From Ascochyta rabiei (Eukaryota > Ascomycota > Dothideomycetes > Pleosporales > Didymellaceae): a DNA stretch of 64,000 nt. The notes under the pieces were generated by a model, which was given only the letters and a program-made list of their open reading frames with translations, was not told the origin of the DNA and ran no database searches. The stretch spans positions 1,240,001-1,304,000 of the forward strand of contig NC_082423.1 of NCBI RefSeq assembly GCF_004011695.2. The letters are read 5' to 3'. The translations under genes and the position numbers were made by a program. Positions within the stretch are counted from its first letter, which is position 1. The number at the start of each line of letters is the position of its first letter. This document shows, piece by piece, positions 23,806 through 35,724 of the stretch.

Positions 23806-25363
23806 GAAAAGAGATCAAACACAAAAGCGATTTCTGTTCTGCGCTGTTCTAGCCTGAAACAGCCATGGCGGTGTATGTATTGTTTAGAATGATACGTGAA
23901 GATTTTGGGGACTTGAATGTCTAAATTGTAGATGTTTGCGCGATGACAGGCGCCTTTGTGCCGTTTTTGAAGAATAAAAATGAAACCCGTGTGTTGTTGA
24001 ATCTGGTCTCGCACTGGAAAGGCTTGCAGAGGTATCAGAGCATACCACAAGATGCACTAGCATCCTGCTCGTTTGCTACTCCACAAACAGGGAACTAATC
24101 TTTCAGTAATGTGTTCTACGAATTTGCAAAGTAAACTCTATAGGTTGTGGAGGTAGATTAATAAGCCACGAACGGACTCTTTGAGAATGCGCGTGGACTA
24201 TTTCCGGAAGGTAGCTTCCAAGCTAATGAAATTTAAAGAGACGTCTAATGTGGGGGTGCTTCAGTGAAGGAGAGCATCAATTTCCTGCGCATCGTAGAAT
24301 CAATCCACTGCATATCCAGCGACGCAAGCTTCTACATATAGTGACGAAAAGCATCTCTGTTTCATCAAAGACCAGCTAAAGGGATCCAGCAGATGCCTCG
24401 GACCTTTTCTTCGTCCTCACACAGCTCTCCGTATGGCCGTCTGTGATAGCCCAATCGACCGCTAGGATTCTTTCACCAAGTCAACGCATGCTACCAAGGC
24501 TGGGGTTTCCATAAGCCAATGCTGCGCTCAATTGTTAGCAATGTCCAAGTACTACCCAGCAGAGTCTTTCGCCGCTGGATAGAGTGAGAAGCGCGAGATT
24601 TTGCTTCAACGCAGCGAGAGACCCTCCGAACTGTCTAGGGTAAGTGTTCCAACGAAGGAACATCCAGATCTACATTGTCACTCTGCGATCCATAAATAGA
24701 GGAAAGCACGAAAACACGAGTAAAGAAAAACAAAACATGCAATCACCTTTTCACGCGGGAAGAGTATGTTATACCTTTTACCTTGTTAGCTTCTAGACGG
24801 TTGCGTCTCTCCTCTGCAGGTACGGGATTGCGCGACGCACAAACCTACGTCTATCAAGCTATGCACATGTGCTCCGACTATCCTTACTATAAACTAGTTT
24901 GCTTCCTTCAGCGATATATCCCGGGATTAGGCACTGTGCTTTCAGGTTGTCGATGGTAGGCGCGGTGGAGGTGGACGTGTGTTCTTGAACATATCCCGGT
25001 CTTCGACAGAGGGGTGGGAGGGCAGGATGTCGTGCGAGTAGAAATATACGACGTTACTTCAACGATCGCTGGGATTGCTAGAGTTTGGAGTCGTGGTGAA
25101 GTATCTTGGACCTCGTCCCTGCCGTCGTGGCTGCAGCGGAAGATCGTGTGATGGTACCCCGGCACCTTGGCTGCTTCCGACCGCCAGGTCTTGAAGCTGG
25201 GAGTAGCGGGATGTGTCGGGGTTGCTTTGTTCGGTTTGATGGTAAAACACTCGTGGTAGAATGAATGGTCTGGGTATACTGTTGTTACGAAACTGCACAC
25301 CTCCGACAACATGTATTTGCATGCTGCCTACGTTGATTTTACACTGGAACAGCAATTTTCTCA
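23806..25363. other. Convergent intergenic region, nothing recognised
   Basis: 1.56 kb between convergent genes. Minus-strand frames at 24908-25367 overlap but have no family match and are out of frame with the upstream MFS gene. No RNA gene or repeat seen. Confidence 0.5.
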
Positions 25364-27288
25364 TCACTTCTCTCGCACATCTTCTCCCACTGTCGCCGCC
25401 TCGACATCCCTACTCCCGCCACGCACCACTGCCGCCTCTGTTTTTGTGCCAGACTTTGCCTCTCGCTGCAGCGTGACCCTCTTGATCCCGAACGACGCAG
25501 CCAAGCCTAGAGCGCCGACAACCGTGTAGCAAATCCACGTACCCTTCAGTGCCTCCGCAAACCCAGTTCGAACGACCACCCTCTGCGCGCCGGGGAGTAG
25601 AGCAACATCACTCGCCTGACTGACGGCCTCGCCGCGCGCGAGCTGCCGCGCAAAGTCGCCAGAGACGCCAGCGCCAATGATGGCGTCCAACTGCGTTGCC
25701 ATGAGGGCCTGGAAGATAATCTGGCCGAGTACGACGCCAACAGCGCCCGAGAGCATGCGCACGAAGCCGAAAGTCGCGGTGCCGACGGCCATGTCGGTGT
25801 CGCGGATACGAGTCTGCAGGGCTATGAGCGGGGTGTGGAAAGTTGGACCAAAGCCTGCTCCTATGAGGACGAGGAAGCCAACGACCTTGCCGATATCGAA
25901 GGTGGTGCTCAGTGAGATTAGCGCGCCAACACCGCATGTCATGAGGAGTAGGCCGCCTTGCAGCCAGTCCATGAAGCGGCCCGTTTTCTCGATGAAGTAG
26001 CCTGATGCGAGGCTCACGACGGTGAGGGGGATAGCCAGCGCGAGCATCAGCACGCCAGTCGTGGAGGGGCCTCGGCCAGCGACGATCTGCAAGTAGAGGG
26101 GCACGAAGTAGGCGATTGAGTTGAAGACAAGCGCGTCGAAGGCGCAGACGCCGAGCGCGCTGAGGTTGCTTGTGTCGCGGAAGATGCGCAGAGGCATGAT
26201 GGGCGAGCCGTTGCGCTTGCTTTCCCACCATTGCGTGAGAGGGAAGAGAAGATAGGCCACAGCGCCGAGCACAAGGAAGGTGATTACCATGGGCGAGTCG
26301 TAGGATGCTGTGCCGCCGGTCTGTAGACCGACCAGGAGCAGGATAGTGGCGGCGAGGATGGTGAAGATGCCCAGCCAGTCAATCGAATACAGACCGGCCA
26401 GGAGCGGTGTCCGCGGGTTGTGGAGGTGTAGAGTGAAATAGAGGAGGATGATAGAGAGAGAAACGATGGGTACTGATCGATATCAGTGTGTGGGATTGTA
26501 GGCCTAATTGTAGACTTACGGTTGATATAAAAACACCATCTCCAATTGATTTCCTCCGCAAAGACGCCACCAAGAACAGGGCCCAGAGCTGACGCAACAG
26601 CCCAGACAGCGCCTACAGTCCCGAGGTAGAAAGACCGGTCGCTGACAACATCAGCATAGAATCATCCACGCACAATCCAGCAGATCACTCACCGGATAGT
26701 GAACAGATCACTGACACAAACATAAACCAACACGGTAACTCCACCTCCTCCCAGCCCCTGCACCGCCCGCCCAGCAACGAGCATGACAGCATCGACACTG
26801 ACGGCGCACAGCACACTGCCAGCGAGGAAGACGGAATTTGCAACGAGGATGACAGGCTTGCGACCAAACACATCAGCCAGCGTTCCCCAGAAGGGGATTG
26901 AGGAGGCGTTGGCGAGGAGATAGGCGGAGCCCGTCCATGCGTACAGTGAGTCGGGGATATGGAAGGATTCAGATATGGTAGGCAGAGCGGTCGGTATCAG
27001 CACTGTATCGAGCGCGACGAGGAAGATGGAGATGCAGAGGGCTGTATAGGCTATGAGGATGGAGAGGGGTGGGCGCGAGGAGGTGGACGGGGGAGTGTCG
27101 TCTGTGGAGCTGTTGGGAGTAGGAGGCATCTCAGTGACTTTTTGTTTTGCTGATTTAAGAATTTCAACAGTCGAGTCGAGAGTGAGTGATGTGTGTCGAG
27201 ACGAGCGTTCCGAGGGCATGCTGGTGGTTCCAGCGTGTTCCGGCCCAAGTCTTGATGTATCCGTCGTCGATGTTCTTTGCGCCATCAT
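25364..27288 (-). CDS. MFS drug/toxin exporter, 14-TM DHA2 type
   Basis: Predicted 608-aa efflux transporter. Exons on the minus strand: 27288-26693, 26641-26520 and 26472-25364; introns 51 and 47 bp; total 1827 nt. A 75-residue Ser/Thr/Pro-rich cytosolic tail precedes LDTVLIPTALPTI (helix 1, the usual LDxTIVxxALP motif), SAYLLANASSIPFWGTLADVFGRKP (motif A region, with GRKP), and GRAVQGLGGGGV, the motif that marks polyspecific exporters. GAVWAVASALGPVLGGVF is antiporter motif C. About 14 hydrophobic segments are present. Two ATGs lie side by side (27288, 27285). DHA2 exporters move toxins, azoles or secondary metabolites with proton antiport; the substrate here is unknown and no biosynthetic genes sit nearby. 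Confidence 0.88.
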
Positions 27289-29065
27289 GTGAACGACCTC
27301 TAGCGGAAGAGGTGAATGCGCCCAGGACTGCGGAGAACACAATCCACTCTTGCAACAATGATAGGTGTATATATGGATAAGCTGAGGTCGCGGTGGTGTT
27401 GCAGATGCTGATAGGGTTTCGGCAACAGCGACAGGACCCGGTTTATAGCGTTGCTCGCCTGAGGCAAGTGCCGATCAGCCTTGACTGCGGATCTCGAAAT
27501 ATCCAACTGAACTCGGAGAGACTCCGGTGTATATACACTGCATGTACGCTTATGCAGGCTACCTATGGCCATGATCAGCCGAGCGAGCGCAATGTTCGGC
27601 AACCAACTTCCTCATGGACACCCCTTGTTCACACAGCCATGGATCCGCACGCAACAGACGTGCGCAGTTTCAAATGCTTAGACCGCGCTAGATGTGAAGG
27701 AGATGTATTGTGTTAGAAAGGATTGTGCGGCGCAACAATAGCATCTGCTTGTTCCCATGAAACTAGAGACAAAAGATTGTAAAAATTTCCATGACTGTGC
27801 CGCATTGGCACAGCTACCCACCACGCCCACAGCGGACGGCGCTCGAGACAGCGTCCCCCAGAGCTCCAGAATGCAGCTCCGCCGGGGGATGAGACCTGCA
27901 GGTCCGCCTACTCGAATCGCCGGGCCGACCAGCAGAGTGTCAGCTCCCACTTTGGCGATCTTTGACGTAACAACATGAGCGCAATGGTGCTCCGCTCGCC
28001 GACGCAGGGCACAGTGTCGGCTGAGCAGGTGCGAAGGCGTGCGTTGTACCTGCATGACAAAGCTGGTGAAGCAGAAGCCAACTCGCATGACGACGAAACC
28101 TGCGAGTGGGTAATGAGTATCGACGTTCCCAATGCCGATGCTCGGGGCAGGTCGTGAAAGGCTATTGACGAGCGTGCGTGCGACTCGATGCACTCGTCCC
28201 GCGTGCAGACTCGGCAGGCTATTGCTGTCGTGTAACAACCAAGTCGAGGCTCAGCAACGGGGACTTGCGGTGCAGCCCGTCTTGTATTGCGTTGAGCTCA
28301 GGCACCTTCCCAAGGCGCAGAGCGTTCAGCGGAGAATGACTGACAGTGTTTCCTGCACAGCCACTCCAGATTGAGGCTGGCGTACTGTTCTGACGTTGGA
28401 AATAGGTTCAACGTCGAGCGCCGGCCCCGCTTGGCTAGATACTTTGGTGTTTCCGGCTACCGGTAGGTACCGTAAGCGCAGGTCGACGAGGTGATCACCT
28501 CGAGTCGTCGTGCCGCGCGCAGAGGTGTGATGAACCATGCCCTGCAGTTCGGCGCATGAGCCCACTCCACTTTGCAAGCCACGAACGGCATGAATCTTCG
28601 GTCGTACAAGCTCAAGCGTGGTGGACGCCTTTTCGTCGACTTGCCGAAGCCGTGATCCTTCGGTAACGATCCTTGCAACCCTTTTGGTCTGCGCCTCAGC
28701 ATGAAGCTTGCTGACTGGATCTGACATGGTTGGATGGCAGACTCTACCACCATCAAGACAGCGTGCACTGACTACGACCATTACGATTCGCTCTCTTTCG
28801 GCAGTAGACCAAGCGACTCACGTGCCACTTGTCCCGGCCAGTATATCAGCCCTGTGCAACCTCGCACCCTAGCTAATGACGAAAAGCACGCTATTCTCAA
28901 GCCAAGAGGGAAGCGTTCCGTATCCAGCAGGTCCATAGCAAGACCACTCTCCGCGGACGTCTGCTCATCACCTGGCCAGTAGAGCACGCACTGAATCGAG
29001 GCCCATCGAAGGCCATGACAGGCGAAGAAAGAGGGGGATCTGTAACCCCAGAGCTTACTTCGCGC

Positions 29066-29105
29066 CACACCGTGCCATGCCATGACATGCCATGCCATGC
29101 CATGC
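29066..29105. repeat. (CATGC)n microsatellite
   Basis: Pentamer array of about seven copies, slightly interrupted: repeated TGCCA/CATGC words through 29066-29105. Not coding. Confidence 0.8.
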
Positions 29106-29685
29106 GAGGCCATGCCTAACGCACCGCTGCGCCACAAGGGTCCACTCCCCTCCCCTCACCACACCTCGCCTCAGCTCACCGCCTCGTCCCCAGCCATGGG
29201 AGGAAAGCTCTCGCGCAACGTGTCGCAAGGCCAGGTACCCACCCGCCGGTTCTCGAGGTCGCCGTCCAGGATTCCTGCACCCGTTCCCGCGAGCTTCTCG
29301 TTCTCGCGAGCAGGCGATCTGCGCAACCTCGCACACGCACTCTGTCCCAGCGCGCGGCTACCGACGTTCTAGCGTCCCCGGGGCGAAGGCGCTCTGTAAG
29401 GTAAGCACCTACCTAGCTCTGTGAAGCGGGTGGGTCGGCGGGTAGGAGATGCGCGCAGATATTGCGCAGTGCATAGCCATATTGAGACCGACAGCGATGA
29501 CTTGCTCGATGCGCATTCCTAATCCCTGTAGCGATTTATCTTCCTTTTTTTCTTTTTTTTTTTTTCTGCATTTCATTAGCTGCGTAACGTCACATCACGT
29601 TCATGCTAAGCCCGCCTGCACAAGACAGCTAGTATACCTACCTTCTCACCGCCCCGTCCACCAACACCACCACCCCACCCCACCC

Positions 29686-29744
29686 CCAGCCCAAGCCCAA
29701 GCCCAAGCCCAAGCTCAAGCTCAAGCTCAAGCTCAAGCTAAAAC
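29686..29744. repeat. Hexamer microsatellite (CCCAAG / CTCAAG)
   Basis: About nine hexamer units. The first half is CCCAAG and the second CTCAAG, so one C-to-T variant spread along part of the array. A poly-T run lies at 29546-29566. Confidence 0.85.
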
Positions 29745-30020
29745 CCCAGGGAACCGGCATCGAGCGTAGTCCATGTCTCAGATGTCTCAGCGTCACACCG
29801 TGCCACGCATCTTGAACGCCCCGAGACAGAGACGGCAATAACGTGGTGGTGTCCTACCGAGACATGATCATGCCCGTCACTCCACCACGCTCCACTCCGT
29901 CTCGCTCCTCGCTTGTAGCTCGGCTCAGCTCTACTCAGCTCGCTTGAGCCCTGCCATGGCGTCATCTCCGTTCATCCGTTCGTTTGGAGTCGATTCGCCT
30001 GCGTCGCGTTGCGTTTCCCG

Positions 30021-30106
30021 CTTGTGTTAGGTTGAGTTGTTAGGTTGAGTTGCGTTAGGTTGAGTTGTTAGGTTAAGTTGTGTTAGGTTGAGTTGAGTTG
30101 AGTTGA
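30021..30106. repeat. Degenerate GTTAGGTTGA array
   Basis: Repeated GTTAGGTTGAGTT words ending in a GAGTT run. It superficially recalls a telomere repeat but contains no TTAGGG array; see rejected list. Confidence 0.75.
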
Positions 30107-30480
30107 GTCAAGTCCAGTCAAGTGGACTTGACTTACAGTACAAGTACAAACCACGGTACTCAGTACCCAGTACCGAGCAGAGAGCGAGCAACCTCTATCC
30201 ACGACGAGAGCGGGACAAAACAAAACACGGCCGTTTGCGTTTGCGTGGCTTGCTTTCGTCGCTGCCTCGAGTGTCGCGTGCGCTGGCTGCAGGTGTAGAT
30301 GATGTGTGGACGGGGCTTGTGGGGGACTTGGTGGGGGGGTTAGGGCCGCGGATGGGGCGGTAAAAAGAAATGAGATGAGAACGACGGGGCTGGGGCGAGG
30401 ACGTCAGTGCTGTAGGGCTAGGGCGGAAGGGCACGATGCAGAGACATGGTGGTTCAGAACACAGATCAATAGTGTGAGAT

Positions 30481-32776
30481 CTACTCCTCCTTATCCCTCT
30501 CCGTCTCCGCCTCTCTCTCTCTCGACGTCGTGTTGCCAGCGACGCTGCTCTCCTCGCTCCCTGCGCTCTCCTCGTCTCTCTGCTTGTCGTGCGCGATATC
30601 CGGGGCAGGTGCGAACTTGCTCTTGGCCCTGATCTTCTTGCCATAGAGGTAGAAGAAGACGGGCATAGGAGCGAGCACAGCAGCAACGCATCCAATCAGC
30701 GTGCTGGCCCACTGGATGCCCATGCCCTGGAACATCTGAGTGGCGAAGAGCGGGAAGATGCCGCCGAAGATGGAGCGCATAAAGGTGTTTGCGGCGATGG
30801 CGGAGGCGGCGAACATGAGGTACGCGTCGACAATGTAGTTGAGCAGCGAGAGGAAGATGGTAAAGATGCCAAAGCCGGTGAAAAGACCGGACAGGACAGG
30901 CACGATCCAAGGCACGTTGCCCGAATAGCCCGTCCAGCCAAACCTGAATCTGTTAGCAGTGGCCTTGGCGGGTACATATCTCGGGGGACTGTAGATAATT
31001 CATCTGCAATTCTATCAGGAGGTTGACATACCAGAACAGACCGCCAGAGAAGAGTACGCCGCCGACCATGGAGATAGGCAGGCGCCATTCAGGCACGGGA
31101 ATGTTGTTGTTGGCCTTGAGCTTTTTAACGTAGCGCGGGTTGGTCAAGACGACAACAAAAAAGGCAATGAGCTCGCCGGTGATCATGCCGAAGTAGGCGA
31201 GGCCCGAGACGCCAGACGACCAGCCGTAGACACCCTGGAAGACGAGGGCGTAAGCCGTGAGGACTGCTTTTGTTAGTGAACGTGATCCTGTATGAATTTT
31301 AGGCCACCTACACAAATATAACAATCCGTAAATGAAGCTCATGTAGATGGTGATGAGCAGCACAATGGGCTCAGTAAACAAGATGCGCATAGGCCTGCTG
31401 ACGTTCTTGACAATCAGCTCTTTGAAGTCGACCTCAATCTCCTCCTGCTTGGCGTGGATGCCCCAGTTCTTGGTTCTGCGGCGCAGCTCCGAGGCCTTGT
31501 TGATCAGGACGACTGGGGGGTAGGTCTCCTCGAGGAAGAACAGCAGGAGGCCAAAGGTGAGGAAGCCCATGAAAGAACTGATGTACATGGTCCACCGCCA
31601 GCCGAGGTAGCTTTCTGTGATGAATCCACTAATAAACGGCGCCATCAACGGCCCCATAAATACAGTAGCGGAGAATACAGCGACGGCAAGACCACGCAGC
31701 TCATTGTTGAACATGTCGGCGAAGACGGCGGCGACGATGGCGAGGGGCGAGGAGCCGCACAGGCCGGCGAAGAAGCGACAGATCATGATGGTCTGGATGT
31801 CCTTTGCGACAGCGACGGCGATGGTGAAGATGGAGAAGCCAAAGGCAGCGATGACGAGCGGCGGACGACGGCCGTAGAGTTCGGAGATGGGCGCCCACAT
31901 CAACGGACCAAAGGCATAGCCAAAGACGAAGAGGCTGGTACCCAGGGTGCCGACCTCACGGCCCACGCCGAACTGAGCAGCGACGGGCATGGTGGCGCTG
32001 GAGAAGATGGAGGAGCCCATGCTGGCGCTCAGGGCGTCAAAGGCCAGCATGACGGCCATGGTGAGCTTCTTGTTCATGGGCCAGTTCTGGGGGTGCAGGG
32101 GGTCGTCGTGGCCGTCGAACTCGACGACATACTCCTCGCGGTCGGGCAGCAGCGGGGGGAAGGGCTTGCCGGCGCCGAGCGTGGGCAGCGGCTTTTCGGT
32201 GCGGCGGCGGGTGAGGGTGCGCTCGAGGCGCGAGGGGACGTGGGAGGCGCCGACGGTGCCGGCGTGCTGGCTGCGGTGCGTCTCAATGCGGGTGATTGCG
32301 ACGGGGTGGCGCTCGGTGGGGTGGCGCTGCAGGACGGTGCCGCTGGAGTGCTGCGTCGAGTCGGTGTAGCCGCGCGGGCGCGTCTGCGTGTTGGTGTTGG
32401 TGTTGTTGGTGCGCGCGGTGCGGATCTCCTCGAGGCGCGCGCCCCGGGCCGTCGAGCGCGAGCTGGTCGAGCTAGAGGTCGAGGCCGACGACGACGTGGT
32501 CTGGCGTGACAGAGGCGCCTCTTCCTCCTCCTCGACTCTGGCGCTCATGGGCGAGGCGAGGGGCTCCGTGTAGGTGGCCGTGGCATGGTGCGCAGGCTCC
32601 TCAAGCACCGACCGCCCGTTCGCCTCTGCATTGCGCACAATCTCGTCGTACGTGGGGTCGCGGCCGTGGCGCTCATAGTACTCGCGGCGAAACTGGCGGT
32701 TGGGGTCCCATTGCGTGAAGCGGTCGGGCGATGCGTTGGCCTCGTTGCGCAGAATCTCCAGGTCCGAGTCCTGCAT
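30481..32776 (-). CDS. MFS transporter, DHA1 (polyamine/multidrug) type with long Ser/Thr-rich N terminus
   Basis: Predicted 719-aa exporter. Exons on the minus strand: 32776-31312, 31263-31032 and 30943-30481, with introns of 48 and 88 bp; total 2160 nt. Residues 1-230 are polar, with acidic, Ser-rich and Arg-rich stretches. The fold starts at DPLHPQNWPMNKKL, the hallmark DP.NP.NW motif of fungal DHA1 transporters; SELYGRRPPLV is motif A, and RFFAGLCGSSPLAIV and FISGFITESYLGWRWTMY fit the Tpo1/Flu1 branch. Twelve helices are visible, with a charged C-terminal tail ending DKEE. The first intron is a multiple of three in length and stop-free, so retention would insert 16 residues in helix 7-8. 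ATG 32776 is the first in frame; the frame stays open upstream through the minisatellite but has no ATG there. Confidence 0.88.
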
Positions 32777-32819
32777 CGTGCTGGCAGTCCGTCTCTTGCG
32801 CCGTGCTGCTGTTGCTGGA

Positions 32820-33165
32820 GAAATCGATCCCAATGTGCTGCAACACCTTGAATACCTCCAGTCGAATGCTGCAGGAGATATCGATCCCAATGCTGCAATA
32901 CTTTGAAAACCTCCAGTCAAATGCTGCAGGAAATATCGATCCCAATGCTGCAATACTTTGAAAACCTCCAGTCGAATGCTGCAGGAAATATCGATCCCAA
33001 TGCTGCAATACTTTGAATACCTCCAGTCGAATGCTGCAGCAGAAATCGATCCCAATGCTGCAATACCTTGAATACCTCCAGTCGAATGCTGCAGGAGAAA
33101 TCGATCCCAATGCTGCAACACCTTGAATACCTCCAGTCGAAATGCTGCAACACCTTAAATACCTC
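32820..33165. repeat. 55-bp minisatellite array upstream of the MFS gene
   Basis: About six tandem copies of a 55-bp unit containing ATCGATCCCAATGCTGCAA, CCTCCAGTCGAATGCTGCAG and a TTGAATA/TTGAAAA variant. Internal copies differ by a few substitutions; the two ends are truncated or slightly changed. The array ends 44 bp upstream of the MFS start codon, so it lies in the 5' UTR or promoter. The unit has no stop codon in any minus-strand frame, and because 55 is not a multiple of three, successive copies are read in rotating frames. Confidence 0.92.
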
Positions 33166-34395
33166 GTCACCACGCAGCTCAGCAAAAGAGCAACCCAGGC
33201 TACGGCGCTGACGTCGCTGTCCGGAAGATGCGTGCGGCCTAACGCGCGCCGGTGCCTCGTAGTCTGCTGTTTGGCGTGACGTGGATGCGGCACTTTGCGC
33301 TGTCTCTGCTGCTTCAATGGTCTTCGCTGCGCAGTCTTCGTCGTCTTCGTCTTTGTCTTCGTCTTCGTCCTCGTCGTTGCCTTCGTCTTCTCTCTGCAGA
33401 TCAGCGCGGCCCTCGGTCTCTATAGCCTCCAAGCTGCCGGCCGCGCTTCGTATCGGCGTAGCAAAACTTTTTTTCTTGTTCGCGACCCAGCGTGCACACA
33501 CCCACGCCCACGGCTACACACCTACCTACCCGCTGCTCCACCGTCATTGTCATGCCGAGTCCCGCGGGTAAGCTTTGCAGGTCCCGCTGAGGCGCTGTTC
33601 GGCACTGTTCGGCACTGTTCGGCACTGCTCGGCTCTCTGTCCTCGCTCTGCAATTGGTGCTCAGCTGCTCAGCTATGGCGAACGGTCAAGCTTCGACGCC
33701 AAAATAGAAATCGTGCATTACGTCACTGCGCTAGCGTCTGTGTAAGCAGGCCCTCGACGACGACTCGTTGAGTCAGCAAGTCTGCGAGTCACGTGCAAAC
33801 CTACCCATCAAAATTGCTGAAAGGAGCGTTTAGACGCGCCAGCCTGTGAAGCCTTGAATGGCCTTCTTGATCAGCTGCAATCTAGCAGCCCCAAAGCTCA
33901 ACTGTGAAGAAACTGGTGAGATCAAATCGCGGAATGATACCTTGGACCTGCATCGAACGCTCCGCTGGCATGCCTGAAAGACAACGCCTTGAATCAGTAT
34001 TGCCCACTTGCTCTGCCACGGCTATTCGGTGTTGCTGCTTCGCAGATGAAGAACTCTTTCTTTAGCAGAATGAGATAGAACACTCCGTCGCCAGGTGTCA
34101 AAGCTAATAGGGCAGGTAAGCCGGCCTCCCACCAACCCCACGCTACCCCACCCCATCCTCCAAAACGCCCCGCCATCGGACGACAGTCGCCCTTGCCTGC
34201 TCCGCAACACCAAGCGGACAATGGACCTTATGTCGGTGACGTCGCCGAGCCGCGGTGCTGGCCGCGTGCCTTAAGAGCCGCATGTCGATCTAGCGCACCC
34301 TTTTTCTACTTCTTCGTTTTCCTCGCTCGTGTCTAAATTCAAGACAAACCTCACCTGTAAACACCGTCGCAGGCCAACACAACACGCAACTCACC
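33166..34395. other. Divergent intergenic region with low-complexity tracts
   Basis: 1.2 kb between divergent genes. 33336-33395 is a (GAAGAC)-like trinucleotide tract seen as TCTTCGTC on the plus strand; 33594-33633 has a 10-bp repeat (GTTCGGCACT, four copies). The minus-strand frame through this region encodes an acidic stretch but lacks an ATG. The 60 bp before 34396 is AC-rich and ends in CACC before the ATG, a good fungal start context. Confidence 0.55.
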
Positions 34396-35274
34396 ATGTC
34401 TATGTCCATCGACGAATGCCAGACGCCGCGGCCCGGCTTCCCTAAGCCGGTGCCCTCGGGCCCAGCGAACGTCCTCGAACAGTTCAGCATGAAGGGCAAA
34501 GTCATCGTCGTCACGGGCGCAGCGGAGGGCATTGGTGGAGCAGTCGCTGACGCCATGGCCGAGGCCGGTGGACATGTTGCGCTGTGGTACAACTCGTAGG
34601 TTATATCCTCTTCAAATTCAGACCACAGAACTAACGCGAACAGCAACCCCGAAGCGGAGAAGCGCGCCGAGCGCCTCGCAAAAGAGCACTCGGTCAAGAC
34701 AAAAGCCTACAGCGTCAACGTAACCGACGCCGAAGCCATCAAGTCGACGCTCGACAAAGTCGTCGCCGAGTTCGGCAAAATCGATGTCTTCGTCGCCAAC
34801 GCAGGGACTGGTGACTCACAGCCCCTCCTCGAGCAGTCGCTCGACGCCTACCGCAACCTCATGTCCGTCAACGTCGACGGGCCGGTATACTGCGCGAAAT
34901 ACGCGGGCCAGATCTTCAAGTCCCAAGGCTTCGGCAACCTCATCCTCACGGGCTCCATCTCCTCGCACATTGTCAACGTCCCCGTCGACCAGCCCATCTA
35001 CAACGGCTCCAAGGCCTTCATCACGCACATGGGCAAGTCGCTGGCGCGCGAGTGGCGCGATTTCGCGCGCGTCAACATCGTCAGCCCGGGATTCTTCGAT
35101 ACCAAGATGGGTGCGGGGCCCAAGGTCATCACAGAGGGGCTGAGGATGATTCCGCTGGGCCGACAAGGCCACACGAGGGAGATCAAGGGCGTGTTTCTGT
35201 TCCTCGCGAGCGACGCGTCGAGCTATGTCACGGGGAGTGATTACCTCATCGATGGCGGTTACGTACTGCCGTAG
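34396..35274 (+). CDS. Short-chain dehydrogenase/reductase (sorbose/mannitol/xylulose reductase-like)
   Basis: Predicted 276-aa cytosolic NAD(P)(H)-dependent oxidoreductase; exons 34396-34595 and 34644-35274 around a 48-bp intron. Classical SDR motifs are intact: TGAAEGIG at residues 40-47 (dinucleotide loop), NAG at 119-121, catalytic Ser173 in GSISSH, and Tyr186/Lys190 in YNGSK. The PG motif after the active site is SPGFFDTKM. The N-terminal leader and [14 protein letters not shown] segment match fungal sorbose-reductase/NADP-mannitol-dehydrogenase-like proteins, which reduce ketoses to polyols. Length (about 270 aa) is standard. Start context CACCATG is strong; a second ATG two codons later is an alternative. 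Exact sugar not determinable. Confidence 0.9.
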
Positions 35275-35346
35275 ACGGCGAAGCAGGCCCCCAGCAAGAA
35301 GAAAAGAAAAGCAAAACTCAAATCAACACGTTCACACAAGCTACTG

Positions 35347-35706
35347 GAAAGAGACCGACGAGGACAGAGTAAGCGAGGATCTGCAACTCGACGCTGTAGA
35401 GTAATGATGTAGGAAATATTTAAAGATGAATAAAAAGGTAATAACTTAGGTCACGTATAACCAAGTACAGATTACATCTACTATTTTACTACAGAAACAA
35501 TTACATGAGTATGAATTCCAAGATTACAAAGCTACCAAAAAGACAAATAAGGATAGAGTAAGTAAAAACATAAGTATCAAATCACTCTCACCATCTCAAA
35601 ACAAGAAACATTGCACCAAGATAGCTGATACCAAGAAGACAGAGCTAACAGAAAGAGACCGACGAGAGCAAGGCGAGCGAGGTTCTGCAACTCGACGCTA
35701 CAGAGC
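35347..35706. repeat. Direct repeat pair of about 60 bp in an AT-rich patch
   Basis: 35347-35406 and 35651-35706 share AAAGAGACCGACGAG and CTGCAACTCGACGCT with an intervening similar stretch. The left copy carries more TA (for example GTAGAGTAATGATGTAG against ACAGAGCAACGACACAG on the right), which fits CpA-to-TpA change. The DNA between is AT-rich and has no gene. This starts just after the 3' UTR of the SDR gene. Confidence 0.7.
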
Positions 35707-35724
35707 AACGACACAGTACTAATG

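Larger units (their letters stand above)
27289..30480. other. Long gene-free stretch with simple repeats
   Basis: 3.2 kb without a recognisable gene. Open frames up to 186 codons on the minus strand (27678-28238) are GC-driven and have no domain, start context or intron-exon logic that I can support. The right half holds several simple repeats listed separately. It separates two MFS exporter genes, both on the minus strand, so the promoter of the 25364-27288 gene is at its left end. Confidence 0.55.

Noticed and set aside
27678..28781. Minus-strand open frames of 186 and 151 codons
   Set aside because: Overlapping frames on both strands, no domain, no supporting splice structure; treated as chance in GC-rich DNA.
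30021..30106. Telomere-like TTAGGT repeats
   Set aside because: The unit is GTTAGGTTGA(GTT), degenerate and internal, without any run of TTAGGG; it is a local microsatellite rather than an interstitial telomere.
31454..32509. 351-codon plus-strand open frame
   Set aside because: Antisense shadow of the DHA1 transporter on the minus strand; its Gly/Asp/Glu-rich composition arises from the GC-rich codons of the real gene.
32820..33165. CRISPR-like array
   Set aside because: Units are contiguous 55-bp tandem repeats without unique spacers, in a eukaryotic genome.
32917..33501. Acidic minus-strand open frame continuing from the minisatellite
   Set aside because: It has no ATG, its acidic stretch comes from a GAAGAC-type simple repeat, and it depends on the stop-free minisatellite for its length.
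25364..35274. Secondary-metabolite gene cluster
   Set aside because: Two exporters, an SDR and (farther left) a methyltransferase and Zn2Cys6 factor are suggestive, but no backbone enzyme is present and the genes are separated by long gaps.
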